Of a stretch of 64,000 nucleotides of DNA, positions 43,460 through 51,919 are shown one piece after another. Where the stretch lies: positions 1 through 64,000 of the forward strand of contig NZ_FCNY02000015.1 in NCBI RefSeq assembly GCF_001544575.2, written 5' to 3'. Every line of letters starts with the position of its first letter. Within the stretch, counting starts at the first letter, position 1. Under the pieces are notes generated by a model, which was not told where the DNA came from, searched no databases, and worked only from the letters and a program-made list of their open reading frames with translations. Position numbers and translations under genes: made by a program. This stretch comes from Caballeronia cordobensis. GTDB taxonomy: Bacteria; Pseudomonadota; Gammaproteobacteria; Burkholderiales; Burkholderiaceae.

Positions 43460-43692
43460 CGATACGCCTCCCAATCGCCCTCGCCAATCGGCTCGAACGC
43501 GTCTTCGCAAAACAGCACGCTGCCGCGCAATTCTTCTAGCGGCGTAAGTGTCGAACTCTCATACCGGCGCACTTCCAGCACCGGCTTGCCATGGTCTGTC
43601 ACGATCATGCTTTCTCCCGTGGATTCGACGAGCCGGAAATACTCAAGCGCCTTGGCCTTGAACTCCGATTTAGAAACTCGTTTGACAGTCAT
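43456..43692 (-). CDS. Phd/YefM-family antitoxin
   Basis: 78 residues. N-terminal Phd/YefM DNA-binding fold (VKRVSKSEFKAKALEYFRLVESTGESMIVTDHGKPVLEVRRY) with a C-terminal toxin-wrapping tail (EELRGSVLFCEDAFEPIGEGDWEAYR). It should neutralise the PIN toxin encoded just downstream and repress the pair. The start at 43692 is preferred over a Met six codons earlier. Confidence 0.9.
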   Translation of the reverse strand: MTVKRVSKSEFKAKALEYFRLVESTGESMIVTDHGKPVLEVRRYESSTLTPLEELRGSVLFCEDAFEPIGEGDWEAYR

Positions 43693-43773
43693 GATAGCGA
43701 CCCTGGTCATGTGACGATAGTCATTTTACCCTCGTCCGGATGGAATAGGCAAAAGCGACAGTCCGCCCGCACC

Positions 43774-43806
43774 AAAAAAAACGCGACGGCTCATCACCGT
43801 CGCGTT
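43774..43806 (-). terminator. Terminator for cstA-ybdD
   Basis: Stem AACGCGACGG (43780-43789) with CCGTCGCGTT (43797-43806), 7-nt loop. On the minus strand a run of eight T follows (complement of 43774-43781). It ends the transcript that runs through cstA and the small YbdD-type gene. Confidence 0.88.
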
Positions 43807-43846
43807 CTCATCTGCAAGTCAGCAGCGCTGCCTCAATAGCGCTGAG

Positions 43847-44041
43847 TCAACAGCACTTCCCCGCCCCGCTGCCATACCTCGCCTCCTGCCGCTCGCGAAA
43901 GAACTCCGCGTACGACATGACAGGCTTGTCGGGGTGCGTCGTCTGCATGTGCGTGACGTAGGCGTCGTAATCGGGCATGCCGACCATCAGGCGCATCGTC
44001 TGGCCGAGATACCGTCCTGCTTGCCGAAGATCGCTGAACAT
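43847..44041 (-). CDS. YbdD/YjiX family small protein
   Basis: 64 residues, the exact size of the family: GRYLGQTMRLMVGMPDYDAYVTHMQTTHPDKPVMSYAEFFRERQEARYG. YbdD/YjiX partners CstA/BtsT-type pyruvate and peptide transporters and is usually the next gene, as here, 11 nt after the cstA stop. The C-terminal KCC matches the family's Cys pair. Confidence 0.92.
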   Translation of the reverse strand: MFSDLRQAGRYLGQTMRLMVGMPDYDAYVTHMQTTHPDKPVMSYAEFFRERQEARYGSGAGKCC

Positions 44042-44052
44042 TGCTCGACTCC

Positions 44053-46137
44053 TCAATGACCCGCACGCACGGTGCTGGAAGCGCCCGCAGGCATCGCCTC
44101 GAACGGCGTCTCGCGCACCGTCGGCTTCGATTCGCGGCGGGCGCGCAGCACCGCCAGCACGCCATACACCGCGATGCTCAGCACCACGAAGATGAACAGA
44201 CCGGCCAGCGCCGCATCGACATAATCATTGAAGATGATGCGCTGCATCTCCGGCAGCGACTTCGCCGGGGCCATGACCTTGCCCGCGTCGAACGCTTCTT
44301 TCAGTTTGGCCGCGTGCGCGAGGAAACCGACCTTCGGATTGGCGTCGAAAATCTTCTGCCAGCCAGCCGTCAACGTGCAGATGAGCAGCCACACGGTCGG
44401 CACGAGCGTCACCCACGCATAGCGTTCGCGCTTCATCTTGAAGAGCACGACGGTGCCGAGCATCAGCGCGATGCCCGCGAGCATCTGGTTCGAGATGCCG
44501 AAGAGCGGCCACAGCGTGTTGATGCCGCCGAACGGATCGACCACGCCCTGATACAGGAAGTAGCCCCACGCGGCGACGCACAGCGCGGTCGCGGTCAAGT
44601 TCGCCGGCAGCGATTCCGTGCGGCGCAGCGCCGGATGGAACGTGCCGAGCAAGTCCTGCAGCATGAAGCGGCCGGCGCGCGTGCCCGCATCGACGGCGGT
44701 CAGGATGAAGAGCGCCTCGAAGAGAATCGCGAAGTGATACCAGAAGGCCATCATCGCCGGGCCGCCGATCACCTGATGCAGGATCTCGGCCATGCCGACC
44801 GCGAGCGTCGGCGCGCCGCCCGCACGCGCGACGATCGTCGTTTCACCCACCGCCTTCGCCGTCGATGTCAGCATGTCCGGCGTCAGCGCGAAACCCCAGC
44901 TCGACACGGTCTGCGCGACCGCTTCCGGCGTCGTGCCGAGCAGCGCGGCGGGGCTGTTCATCGCGAAGTACACGCCGGGTTCGATCACGCAGGCGGCGAC
45001 GAGCGCCATGATCGCGACGAACGATTCCATCAGCATCGCGCCATAGCCGATGAAGCGCATGTTGACTTCGTTATCGATCATCTTGGGCGTCGTGCCCGAC
45101 GAGATCAGCGCATGGAAGCCCGACACCGCGCCGCACGCGATCGTGATGAAAAGGAACGGGAAGAGGTTGCCCGCCCAGACCGGACCGGAACCATCGACGA
45201 ACTTCGTGAACGCCGGCATCTTCAGCTCCGGCGCGACGATCAGGATGCCGATCGCGAGGCCGAGAATCGTGCCGATCTTGAGGAACGTCGAGAGATAATC
45301 GCGCGGCGCGAGCAAGAGCCACACCGGCAGCACCGACGCAACGAAGCCGTAGCCGATCAGAATCCACACGAGCTGCGTGCCGGTGAACGTGAAGTACGGC
45401 GCGAGCGCTGCCGATTCGGCCACCTGGCCGCCGTAGATGATCGCGAGCATCAGCCCGATAAAGCCGATGATCGACACCTCGCCGATCTTCCCCGGACGAA
45501 TGTAGCGCGTATAGACGCCCATGAAGAGCGCGATCGGAATGGTCGCGGCGACGGTGAACGTGCCCCACGGCGAATTCGTCAGCGCCTTCACGACGATGAG
45601 CGCGAGCACCGCGAGAATGATCACCATGATGAGGAACGCGCCGAACAGCGCGATCACGCCCGGCACGGTGCCGAGCTCCATCTTGATGAGATCGCCGAGC
45701 GAGCGGCCGTCGCGGCGCGTCGAGATGAACAGCACGACGAAGTCCTGCACCGCGCCCGCGAACACCACGCCCGCGAGAATCCACAGCATGCCGGGCGTGT
45801 AGCCCATCTGCGCCGCGAGCACCGGGCCGACGAGCGGACCCGCGCCCGCGATCGCCGCGAAGTGGTGGCCGAACAGCACGTATCGGTTGGTCGGCACGTA
45901 GTCGAGGCCGTCGTTGTGGCGCACGGCGGGCGTCATGCGCAGGCCGTCGAGTTGCAGCACCTTGCCCGCGATGAAGCGCGAGTAGAACCGGTAAGCGATG
46001 AGATACACGCAGACCGCCGCGATGACGATCCAGAGTGCGCTGATACGCTCGCCGTGTGCGAGCGCGATGGTGCCGAATGCGAACGCGCCCAATAGCGCGA
46101 GCGCGATCCAGACCAGGAATCCGGAAGCCCGATTCAT
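44053..46137 (-). CDS. cstA: CstA-family carbon starvation/pyruvate transporter
   Basis: 694 residues, about 17 predicted helices. CstA blocks: LDYVPTNRYVLFGHHFAAIAGAGPLVGPVLAAQMG, DFVVLFISTRRDGRSLGDLIK and SGTTPKMIDNE. CstA and its relative BtsT take up pyruvate (and perhaps peptides) when carbon is scarce. It is divergent from a Cache-kinase/LuxR-regulator pair that probably controls it, and it is followed by ybdD. Confidence 0.95.
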   Translation of the reverse strand: MNRASGFLVWIALALLGAFAFGTIALAHGERISALWIVIAAVCVYLIAYRFYSRFIAGKVLQLDGLRMTPAVRHNDGLDYVPTNRYVLFGHHFAAIAGAGPLVGPVLAAQMGYTPGMLWILAGVVFAGAVQDFVVLFISTRRDGRSLGDLIKMELGTVPGVIALFGAFLIMVIILAVLALIVVKALTNSPWGTFTVAATIPIALFMGVYTRYIRPGKIGEVSIIGFIGLMLAIIYGGQVAESAALAPYFTFTGTQLVWILIGYGFVASVLPVWLLLAPRDYLSTFLKIGTILGLAIGILIVAPELKMPAFTKFVDGSGPVWAGNLFPFLFITIACGAVSGFHALISSGTTPKMIDNEVNMRFIGYGAMLMESFVAIMALVAACVIEPGVYFAMNSPAALLGTTPEAVAQTVSSWGFALTPDMLTSTAKAVGETTIVARAGGAPTLAVGMAEILHQVIGGPAMMAFWYHFAILFEALFILTAVDAGTRAGRFMLQDLLGTFHPALRRTESLPANLTATALCVAAWGYFLYQGVVDPFGGINTLWPLFGISNQMLAGIALMLGTVVLFKMKRERYAWVTLVPTVWLLICTLTAGWQKIFDANPKVGFLAHAAKLKEAFDAGKVMAPAKSLPEMQRIIFNDYVDAALAGLFIFVVLSIAVYGVLAVLRARRESKPTVRETPFEAMPAGASSTVRAGH

Positions 46138-46230
46138 GGCGTCTCCTTAGTTATTGACCGTGTCGGCCGATGGTTGCGCCGTGATAGCGCATTGGGCGGT
46201 AGTATTCGCTTTCGCCCGGGCGCTTACAAG

Positions 46231-46269
46231 CGCATAACTACGTATGCGCGCTACGTGGCTTCACGTAGC
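46231..46269. promoter_or_regulatory. Cluster of CTACGT repeats, candidate operator
   Basis: In the 148-nt gap between divergent cstA and the kinase gene, CTACGT occurs at 46238-46243 and 46251-46256, and inverted (ACGTAG) at 46263-46268. The last two form a perfect 8-bp inverted repeat (GCTACGTG-gctt-CACGTAGC, 46250-46269); the first lies in a CGCATA/TATGCG inverted repeat (46231-46248). Likely binding sites for the adjacent LuxR-type regulator. Confidence 0.55.
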
Positions 46270-46285
46270 GGAAAACCCTGTATCG

Positions 46286-47713
46286 ATGAAACTGAAGTCG
46301 AAGATTTTTTTGCTCGCAGTGGTGCCGTTCGCACTGGCGATCGCCGGAATCACCTATGGCGTGCGCCAGCAGGCCGAATCGCTCGCACAGGCGCAGCACG
46401 AAACCACGCAGGCCGCGTATATGTCGAGCAAGGAAATCGAGCTTCGGCATTACGTCGAGTTGGCGATGAGCGCGGTCGCGCCTTATTACGACGCAGCCGC
46501 CGACGATCCGCGCAGCGACGACGAGCGCCGCCGCCTCGCGCTCGACGCGCTGCAACGGCTGGATTTCGGCCAGGACGGCTACTTTTTCGTCTACACGATG
46601 CGCGGCACGTCGCTGATGCATCCGCGCCAGCCCGATCTCGTCGGCCGCGATCTCTGGCTCATGCGCGATCCGAACGGCGCGCTGACCATCCAGCAGCTCA
46701 TCGAGGAAGCGTCGAAAGGCGGCGGCTACGTGCGCTATGTGTGGCGGCGGCCGTCCACCGGCCTGCTCGCGCCGAAGCTCGGCTATGTCGTGCCGCTGCC
46801 GCGCTGGGGCTGGATGATCGGCACCGGCATTTATCTGGAGGATGTCGAAACGACGCTCGCGCGCATCGATTCGCAGGCGGCCGCGAACATCGAACGCACG
46901 CTCAAATGGATCGGCGCGATCGCGCTTGCGGCGCTCGCGATCATCGCGGTGTGCGGCGCGGTGCTCAACATCAGCGAACATCGCAGCGCGGACGCGAAGC
47001 TCAAGCGCCTCGCCCGGCAGGTCGTGGATTCGCAGGAGCAGGAACGCGCAAGACTTTCGCGCGAACTGCACGACGGCATCAGCCAGATGCTCGTCTCCGT
47101 GAAGCTGCTGCTCGAATCGGCGCTCGCGCGGTTCGAGCGCGGCGCCGCGCGCGAGCCGACCGCCGAAGCCGCGCTGGCAACGAGCCTGGGCCGTCTCTCC
47201 GGCACCTTGCGCGAAGTGCGCCGCATCTCGCACGCGCTGCGGCCCGCGATGCTCGACGATCTCGGGCTCGCCGCCGCGCTCGAACAGCTTGCGCGCGAGC
47301 TCGACGGTCAGGACGGCATCGAAGTGCGCTTCGAATCGATGACGGAAGGCAAACCTTGTGCGGCGCAGCGCGCGATCTTGCCCGATCCCGTCAATACCGT
47401 CCTGTTTCGCATCGCGCAGGAAGCGCTGACCAACATCGCGCGGCATGCGCAGGCATCGCGCGCGGCGATCGCGCTCGATATCGCGCCGCACGCCGTCACA
47501 CTCGACATCACCGACAACGGCCGCGGCTTCGATGCGCACGACGCGTTTTCCAGCCCGTCGAGCGGCGTCGGCCTGCGCAACATGCGAGAACGGCTCGATA
47601 CGCTCGGCGGCGCACTCGCGATCAGTTCGCAGCTCGGCCGCACGTCGATCACCGCGACGGTGCCGTTGCCGCTCGCCGCACCGAATTTTCAGGGATATAC
47701 CGATGAGCGTTGA
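46286..47713 (+). CDS. Cache-domain sensor histidine kinase
   Basis: 475 residues. Helix 1 (IFLLAVVPFALAIAGITYGV), a periplasmic single-Cache domain (about 40-190; LDFGQDGYFFVYTMRGTSLMHPRQPDLVGR and GWMIGTGIYLEDV), helix 2 (WIGAIALAALAIIAVCGAVL), then HisKA_3 with ERARLSRELHDGISQML and HATPase (LFRIAQEALTNIARHA, GVGLRNMRERL). Cache domains of this sort often bind small carboxylates. Divergent cstA suggests it senses pyruvate or similar (inference). The start overlaps no gene; Met 46244 is an alternative that lies over the operator-like repeats. Confidence 0.92.
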   Translation: MKLKSKIFLLAVVPFALAIAGITYGVRQQAESLAQAQHETTQAAYMSSKEIELRHYVELAMSAVAPYYDAAADDPRSDDERRRLALDALQRLDFGQDGYFFVYTMRGTSLMHPRQPDLVGRDLWLMRDPNGALTIQQLIEEASKGGGYVRYVWRRPSTGLLAPKLGYVVPLPRWGWMIGTGIYLEDVETTLARIDSQAAANIERTLKWIGAIALAALAIIAVCGAVLNISEHRSADAKLKRLARQVVDSQEQERARLSRELHDGISQMLVSVKLLLESALARFERGAAREPTAEAALATSLGRLSGTLREVRRISHALRPAMLDDLGLAAALEQLARELDGQDGIEVRFESMTEGKPCAAQRAILPDPVNTVLFRIAQEALTNIARHAQASRAAIALDIAPHAVTLDITDNGRGFDAHDAFSSPSSGVGLRNMRERLDTLGGALAISSQLGRTSITATVPLPLAAPNFQGYTDER

Positions 47714-48341
47714 ATCCGCCCGCATCATTCTCGTGGACGATCACCCGCTCGTGCGCGATGGCTTGCGCGCACGGCTCGACTCCGTGCCGCATTTACGCGT
47801 GATCGGCGAGGCAGGCAATGCGAAGGAAGCGCTCGCGCTCGCCGCCGACGAGTCGAATCCGCCCGATCTCGCGCTGATGGACGTCGGCATGGCGGGCATG
47901 AGCGGCATCGAGCTGGCGGCGCTGTTTCACGAGCGTTTTCCGGGCATACGCGTGCTGATGTTGTCGATGCACGACAACGTCGAGTATGTGAAGCAGGCGG
48001 TGCGCGCGGGCGCGAGCGGCTACGTGCTCAAGGACTCGCCCTCGGCCGAGATCATTCAGGCGATCGACGCCGTGCTCGCCGGCAAGACGTTCTTCAGCGC
48101 GGGGCTCGCCGCGCGCATGATCCAGGCACAGTCGATGCAGACGCCGCACGAACGCCTGACGCCGCGCGAACTCGACATTCTCGATGCGCTTGCCGAAGGT
48201 TTGTCCAGCAAGCAGATCGCGCAGCAGCACGGACTTTCAGTGCGCACGGTGGAGACGCACCGTTTGAATCTCAAGCGCAAACTGGATATCGACGGGCAGG
48301 CCGAGCTGATCAAGTACGCGGTGGAGCACCGCAGAACGTGA
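47703..48341 (+). CDS. LuxR/NarL-family response regulator, partner of Cache kinase
   Basis: 212 residues: receiver (D12/D13, acceptor D60 in LALMDVGMAGMSG) and LuxR-type HTH (LTPRELDILDALAEGLSSKQIAQQHGLSVRTVETHR). The start lies inside the end of the kinase gene (11-nt overlap), so the two are co-translated partners. Likely target is the divergent cstA promoter. Confidence 0.94.
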   Translation: MSVESARIILVDDHPLVRDGLRARLDSVPHLRVIGEAGNAKEALALAADESNPPDLALMDVGMAGMSGIELAALFHERFPGIRVLMLSMHDNVEYVKQAVRAGASGYVLKDSPSAEIIQAIDAVLAGKTFFSAGLAARMIQAQSMQTPHERLTPRELDILDALAEGLSSKQIAQQHGLSVRTVETHRLNLKRKLDIDGQAELIKYAVEHRRT

Positions 48342-48371
48342 AGCCCGGCCGCGCCGGAGAGAAGCGCGTGA

Positions 48372-48989
48372 TCAACCCGCCGAACGGGCGTTATGCTCCG
48401 AGAGGAACTTGATGAGAGCGTCCACGCCGCCCTTTTGCAACTGACCGGCGAACTGTTGCTGATAGACCTGGATAAGCCATGCGCCCATCATGTCGATGTC
48501 GTAGATTTTCCAGCCCTGCGGCGTCTTTTGCAGACGGTAACGCACCGGATTGTCGCCGCCCGTGGAGATGACGTGGGATTCGACGACCGTGTCCTTCGCG
48601 TTGGCGTCGAGGCTGGGCGCGTCGAACTTGAACTTCACGTCCTGGTCGCGCAATTGCGACAGGGACGCCGCATAGGTACGGACCAGCAACGTCTGAAACT
48701 GGTCGTAAAGCTGCTTCTGCTGCTCGGGCGTGGCGCTCGCCCAGGCCTTGCCGACCGCGATGCGCGTCGTGCGCTGGAAGTCGGTGGCGGGCAGAAAGCG
48801 CGTTTCGACGAGCTGCGTGATCTTCGCCATGTCGCCGCCGCGCGCCTGCGGGTCGGCCTTCATGGCGTTGACGGTGCCCTCGACGGCGTTCTTCACGACG
48901 GCATCGGGACTCGTTTGTGCAAGCGCCTCGCCGGTGAAAGACATCGAGGCAAGGAGAAAAGCGAAGCAAATGGACAGATAGCGTTTCAT
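48372..48989 (-). CDS. hpnM: MlaC/Ttg2D-family periplasmic lipid-binding protein, HpnM-like
   Basis: 205 residues: signal peptide MKRYLSICFAFLLASMSFTGEALA, then a Tol_Tol_Ttg2 domain (VETRFLPATDFQRTTRIAVGKAWASATPEQQKQLYDQFQTLLVRTYA, and RYRLQKTPQGWKIYDIDMMGAWLIQVYQQQF). MlaC proteins carry phospholipid across the periplasm. Being divergent from hpnN in a hopanoid region, it fits HpnM. The start is the Met with the signal peptide. Confidence 0.9.
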   Translation of the reverse strand: MKRYLSICFAFLLASMSFTGEALAQTSPDAVVKNAVEGTVNAMKADPQARGGDMAKITQLVETRFLPATDFQRTTRIAVGKAWASATPEQQKQLYDQFQTLLVRTYAASLSQLRDQDVKFKFDAPSLDANAKDTVVESHVISTGGDNPVRYRLQKTPQGWKIYDIDMMGAWLIQVYQQQFAGQLQKGGVDALIKFLSEHNARSAG

Positions 48990-49082
48990 GGCACCCGTTC
49001 TCTGATCAGGTTTGTTGGCGCGCGGCGTGGCTGATTCTGCGGCCTTCGGACGTTGCAAAAGCGGCCATATGGCTGCGGGGTC

Positions 49083-49147
49083 AGTATACCGACACCGCAG
49101 CGCCGCAACAGTTCAAGCACGGAGTGTCCCGACGCGCCCGCTATACT
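49083..49147. promoter_or_regulatory. Divergent -10 boxes for hpnM and hpnN
   Basis: TATACT occurs on the plus strand at 49142-49147 (towards hpnN) and on the minus strand at 49088-49083 (towards hpnM). No convincing -35 boxes at the right distance were found, so this is tentative. Confidence 0.35.
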
Positions 49148-49258
49148 GGCGCGGCACACCGCGTGTCTTAACGGCACGGTTCGGAATCCGGCGGTCGGCA
49201 TCATGCAATCCGCGCGTTCGCACGCGCAAAAATAACAGGACACACAGGTAGCGTCTTC

Positions 49259-51919
49259 ATGCTGACGTCCAACATTACCCGCTTCGTCACACTCGCCATC
49301 CGCCGCCCGGCGTGGATTATCGCCGTTTCGATCCTGCTCGGCGTCTTGTCCACGATTTATGTCGTTCACAATTTCCGCATCAGCACCGATGTCAGCCAGT
49401 TGATCGAAACCGAGCCCGAATGGGCCGCCCGCAGCAAGGCCATCGACGAGGCGTTTCCGCAGCGCGGCGCAACGCTTCTGATCGTCGTGGAAGCGCCCGG
49501 CCAGGAATTCGCCGATGCCGCCGCGAACGAGCTCGCCGCCGCGCTCGCCAAGGAGCCGGAGCGCTTCAAGTCGGTGTCGCAGCCGCAGGGCGGCGCGTTC
49601 TTCGAGCACAACGGCCTGCTCTATCTGCCGGCCGCGAAGGTCGAAGAAACCACGAAGCAGCTCGTGCAGGCGCGCCCGCTCATCAACACGCTCGCGCACG
49701 ACCCGACGCTCACGGGTCTCGCGCAGACGCTCAACACCACGCTCAATCTGCCGTTGACGCTCGGGCAGGTCAGTCTCGGCCAGATGGCCGGTCTGCTCGA
49801 CAAGAGCGCTACCGTGCTCGACCGCGTGCTGGAACAGAAGCCCGCCGCGTTCTCGTGGCGCGATCTGGCCGATTCGTCGAAGACCGATACGGCCGGGCGC
49901 GCCTTCGTCACCGTGCTGCCCGAGCTCAACTTCAATGCGCTGAAGGCGGCGGCGGGCGCGTCGGACGAGATACGCGCGAAGGCGGCGGAACTCGGCATCG
50001 ACAAGAAGTACGGCGCGACGCTGCATCTGACCGGCGCGCAGCCGCTCGCCGACGAGGAATTCGCCTCCGTGCAGGACGGCGCCGAGCTCAACGGCGCGCT
50101 GACTTTCCTCGTCGTGCTGATCATTCTGTGGGTCGCGCTGCGCTCGAAGCGCATGATTCTCGCGGTCCTCATCACGCTTTTCGTCGGGCTCGCGATCACC
50201 GCCGCGCTCGGCCTCATGATGGTCCACGCGCTCAACATGATCTCGGTCGCGTTCATGGTGCTGTTCGTGGGCCTGGGCGTGGACTTCGGCATTCAGTTCG
50301 GCGTGAAGTATCGCGAAGAGCGTTTCAGGCACAAGCGGCTCGACGTATCGCTCGCGGAAACCGCGCGCCATGTCGCGGTGCCGCTTACGCTCGCTGCGGC
50401 CGCGACCGCCGCGAGCTTCTTCTCGTTCCTGCCGACCGCGTATCGCGGCGTGTCGGAGTTGGGGCTGATCGCAGGCGTCGGCATGTTCGTCGCGTACGCC
50501 ACCAACATGACGCTGCTGCCCGCGCTCATCAAGGTCTTCGCGCCGCCGGGCGAAGCGCATTCGCCGGGCTTTCCGGTGCTCGCGCCCGTCGACGAATTCC
50601 TCGACCGGCATCGCAAGCCCGTGCTGATCGGCACGCTCGTCGTGGTGATCGGCGCGCTGCCGCTGCTCTTCGATCTGCGCTTCGACTTCAACCCGCTGCA
50701 TCTGAAGGACCCGCATACCGAGTCGATGGCGACGCTCACCTCGCTCAAGGATTCGCCCGAAGGCGCGGTCAACGATGTCGCGGTTCTTGCGCCGTCGCTC
50801 GCCGAAGCCGACCGTATCGCCGCGAAGCTGGAAAAGCTGCTCGAAGTCGAGCGCGCGACCACGCTCTCGTCGCTCATTCCCGACGATCAGCCGAAGAAGC
50901 TCGCGCTCATCAAAGCCGCCGCCGATCAGCTTTTGCCCGCGCTCGATCAGAAGACCGCCGCGCCGGTGACGGACGAAGTGCGCGTCGCGGCATTGAAGCG
51001 CCTGTCGAACCAGTTGTCGCTCGCCGCCGACGAGCATCCCGGACCCGGCGACAAACAGGCGAAACATCTGTCGCAGACGCTCGCAAAGCTCGCACAGGCC
51101 GACGCCGCTGCGCGCGACCGCGCCGAGCACGCGATGGCCGAGCCGCTGCGCCTCGCGCTCGCGCATTTGCGCGCGCTGCTCACGCCGACGGAAATCACGC
51201 GCGCGACGCTGCCGCCGCAAATGGTCGCGTCGTTCGTGACGCCGAACGGCGAGGCGCTCGTCGATGTATCGCCGAAAATTCCGGCGGGCGTCGATCCCAA
51301 CGACGACGCGCTGCTCGCCCGCTTCGCCGATGCCGTGCAGAAGGCCGAGCCGGACGCGATCGGCGGGCCGATTTCCGTGCGCCATTCGGCGGACACCATC
51401 ATCAAGGCGTTCCAGCAGGCGGCGCTCTACTCGCTCATTGCGATCGCGGTGCTGCTGTGGATCGCGCTACGTCGTTTTGGCGATGTTTTGCGAACTTTGG
51501 TACCGTTGCTGGTTTCTGCGATCGTCACGCTGGAACTGTGCGTCGTCTTCCGGATGCCGCTCAATTTCGCGAACATCATCGCGCTGCCGCTGATGCTGGG
51601 CGTCGGCGTCGCGTTCAAGATCTATTTCGTGATGGCGTGGCGCTCGGGCCAGACGCGGCTGCTACAGTCGAGCCTCACCCATGCCGTTATGTTCAGTGCG
51701 GCCACGACCGCGACGGCATTCGGCAGCCTGTGGTTCTCCCATCATCCGGGCACGTCCAGCATGGGACGGCTGCTTGCGCTGTCGCTCCTGTGCACGCTGA
51801 TCGGCGCGGTGGTGTTCCAGCCCGTGCTGATGGGCAAGCCGCGCAAAGTGCGTGCGGCCGATCGCGCGAAGCTGCGGGCGGCGCGACGCCATGACAACCT
51901 AAGAGGAATTGAAGAATGA
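49259..51919 (+). CDS. hpnN: Hopanoid transporter HpnN (RND/MMPL family)
   Basis: 886 residues with about 12 helices in the RND plan: helix 1, a large periplasmic loop, six helices, a second loop and five or six helices. Segments FMVLFVGLGVDFGIQFGVKYREERF and IALPLMLGVGVAFKIYFVMAWRSG are the two halves' helix cores. HpnN moves hopanoids from the cytoplasmic to the outer membrane in Rhodopseudomonas and Burkholderia. Its stop overlaps the mlaA start (ATGA), coupling it to an outer-membrane lipoprotein. Confidence 0.94.
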   Translation: MLTSNITRFVTLAIRRPAWIIAVSILLGVLSTIYVVHNFRISTDVSQLIETEPEWAARSKAIDEAFPQRGATLLIVVEAPGQEFADAAANELAAALAKEPERFKSVSQPQGGAFFEHNGLLYLPAAKVEETTKQLVQARPLINTLAHDPTLTGLAQTLNTTLNLPLTLGQVSLGQMAGLLDKSATVLDRVLEQKPAAFSWRDLADSSKTDTAGRAFVTVLPELNFNALKAAAGASDEIRAKAAELGIDKKYGATLHLTGAQPLADEEFASVQDGAELNGALTFLVVLIILWVALRSKRMILAVLITLFVGLAITAALGLMMVHALNMISVAFMVLFVGLGVDFGIQFGVKYREERFRHKRLDVSLAETARHVAVPLTLAAAATAASFFSFLPTAYRGVSELGLIAGVGMFVAYATNMTLLPALIKVFAPPGEAHSPGFPVLAPVDEFLDRHRKPVLIGTLVVVIGALPLLFDLRFDFNPLHLKDPHTESMATLTSLKDSPEGAVNDVAVLAPSLAEADRIAAKLEKLLEVERATTLSSLIPDDQPKKLALIKAAADQLLPALDQKTAAPVTDEVRVAALKRLSNQLSLAADEHPGPGDKQAKHLSQTLAKLAQADAAARDRAEHAMAEPLRLALAHLRALLTPTEITRATLPPQMVASFVTPNGEALVDVSPKIPAGVDPNDDALLARFADAVQKAEPDAIGGPISVRHSADTIIKAFQQAALYSLIAIAVLLWIALRRFGDVLRTLVPLLVSAIVTLELCVVFRMPLNFANIIALPLMLGVGVAFKIYFVMAWRSGQTRLLQSSLTHAVMFSAATTATAFGSLWFSHHPGTSSMGRLLALSLLCTLIGAVVFQPVLMGKPRKVRAADRAKLRAARRHDNLRGIEE

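Noticed and set aside
44041..46095. 684-codon plus-strand open frame opposite cstA
   Set aside because: Strongly biased Arg/His/Asp/Glu composition and complete overlap with CstA show it is not a gene.
48986..51385. 799-codon minus-strand open frame opposite hpnN
   Set aside because: HpnN has clear RND features; the opposite frame has none.
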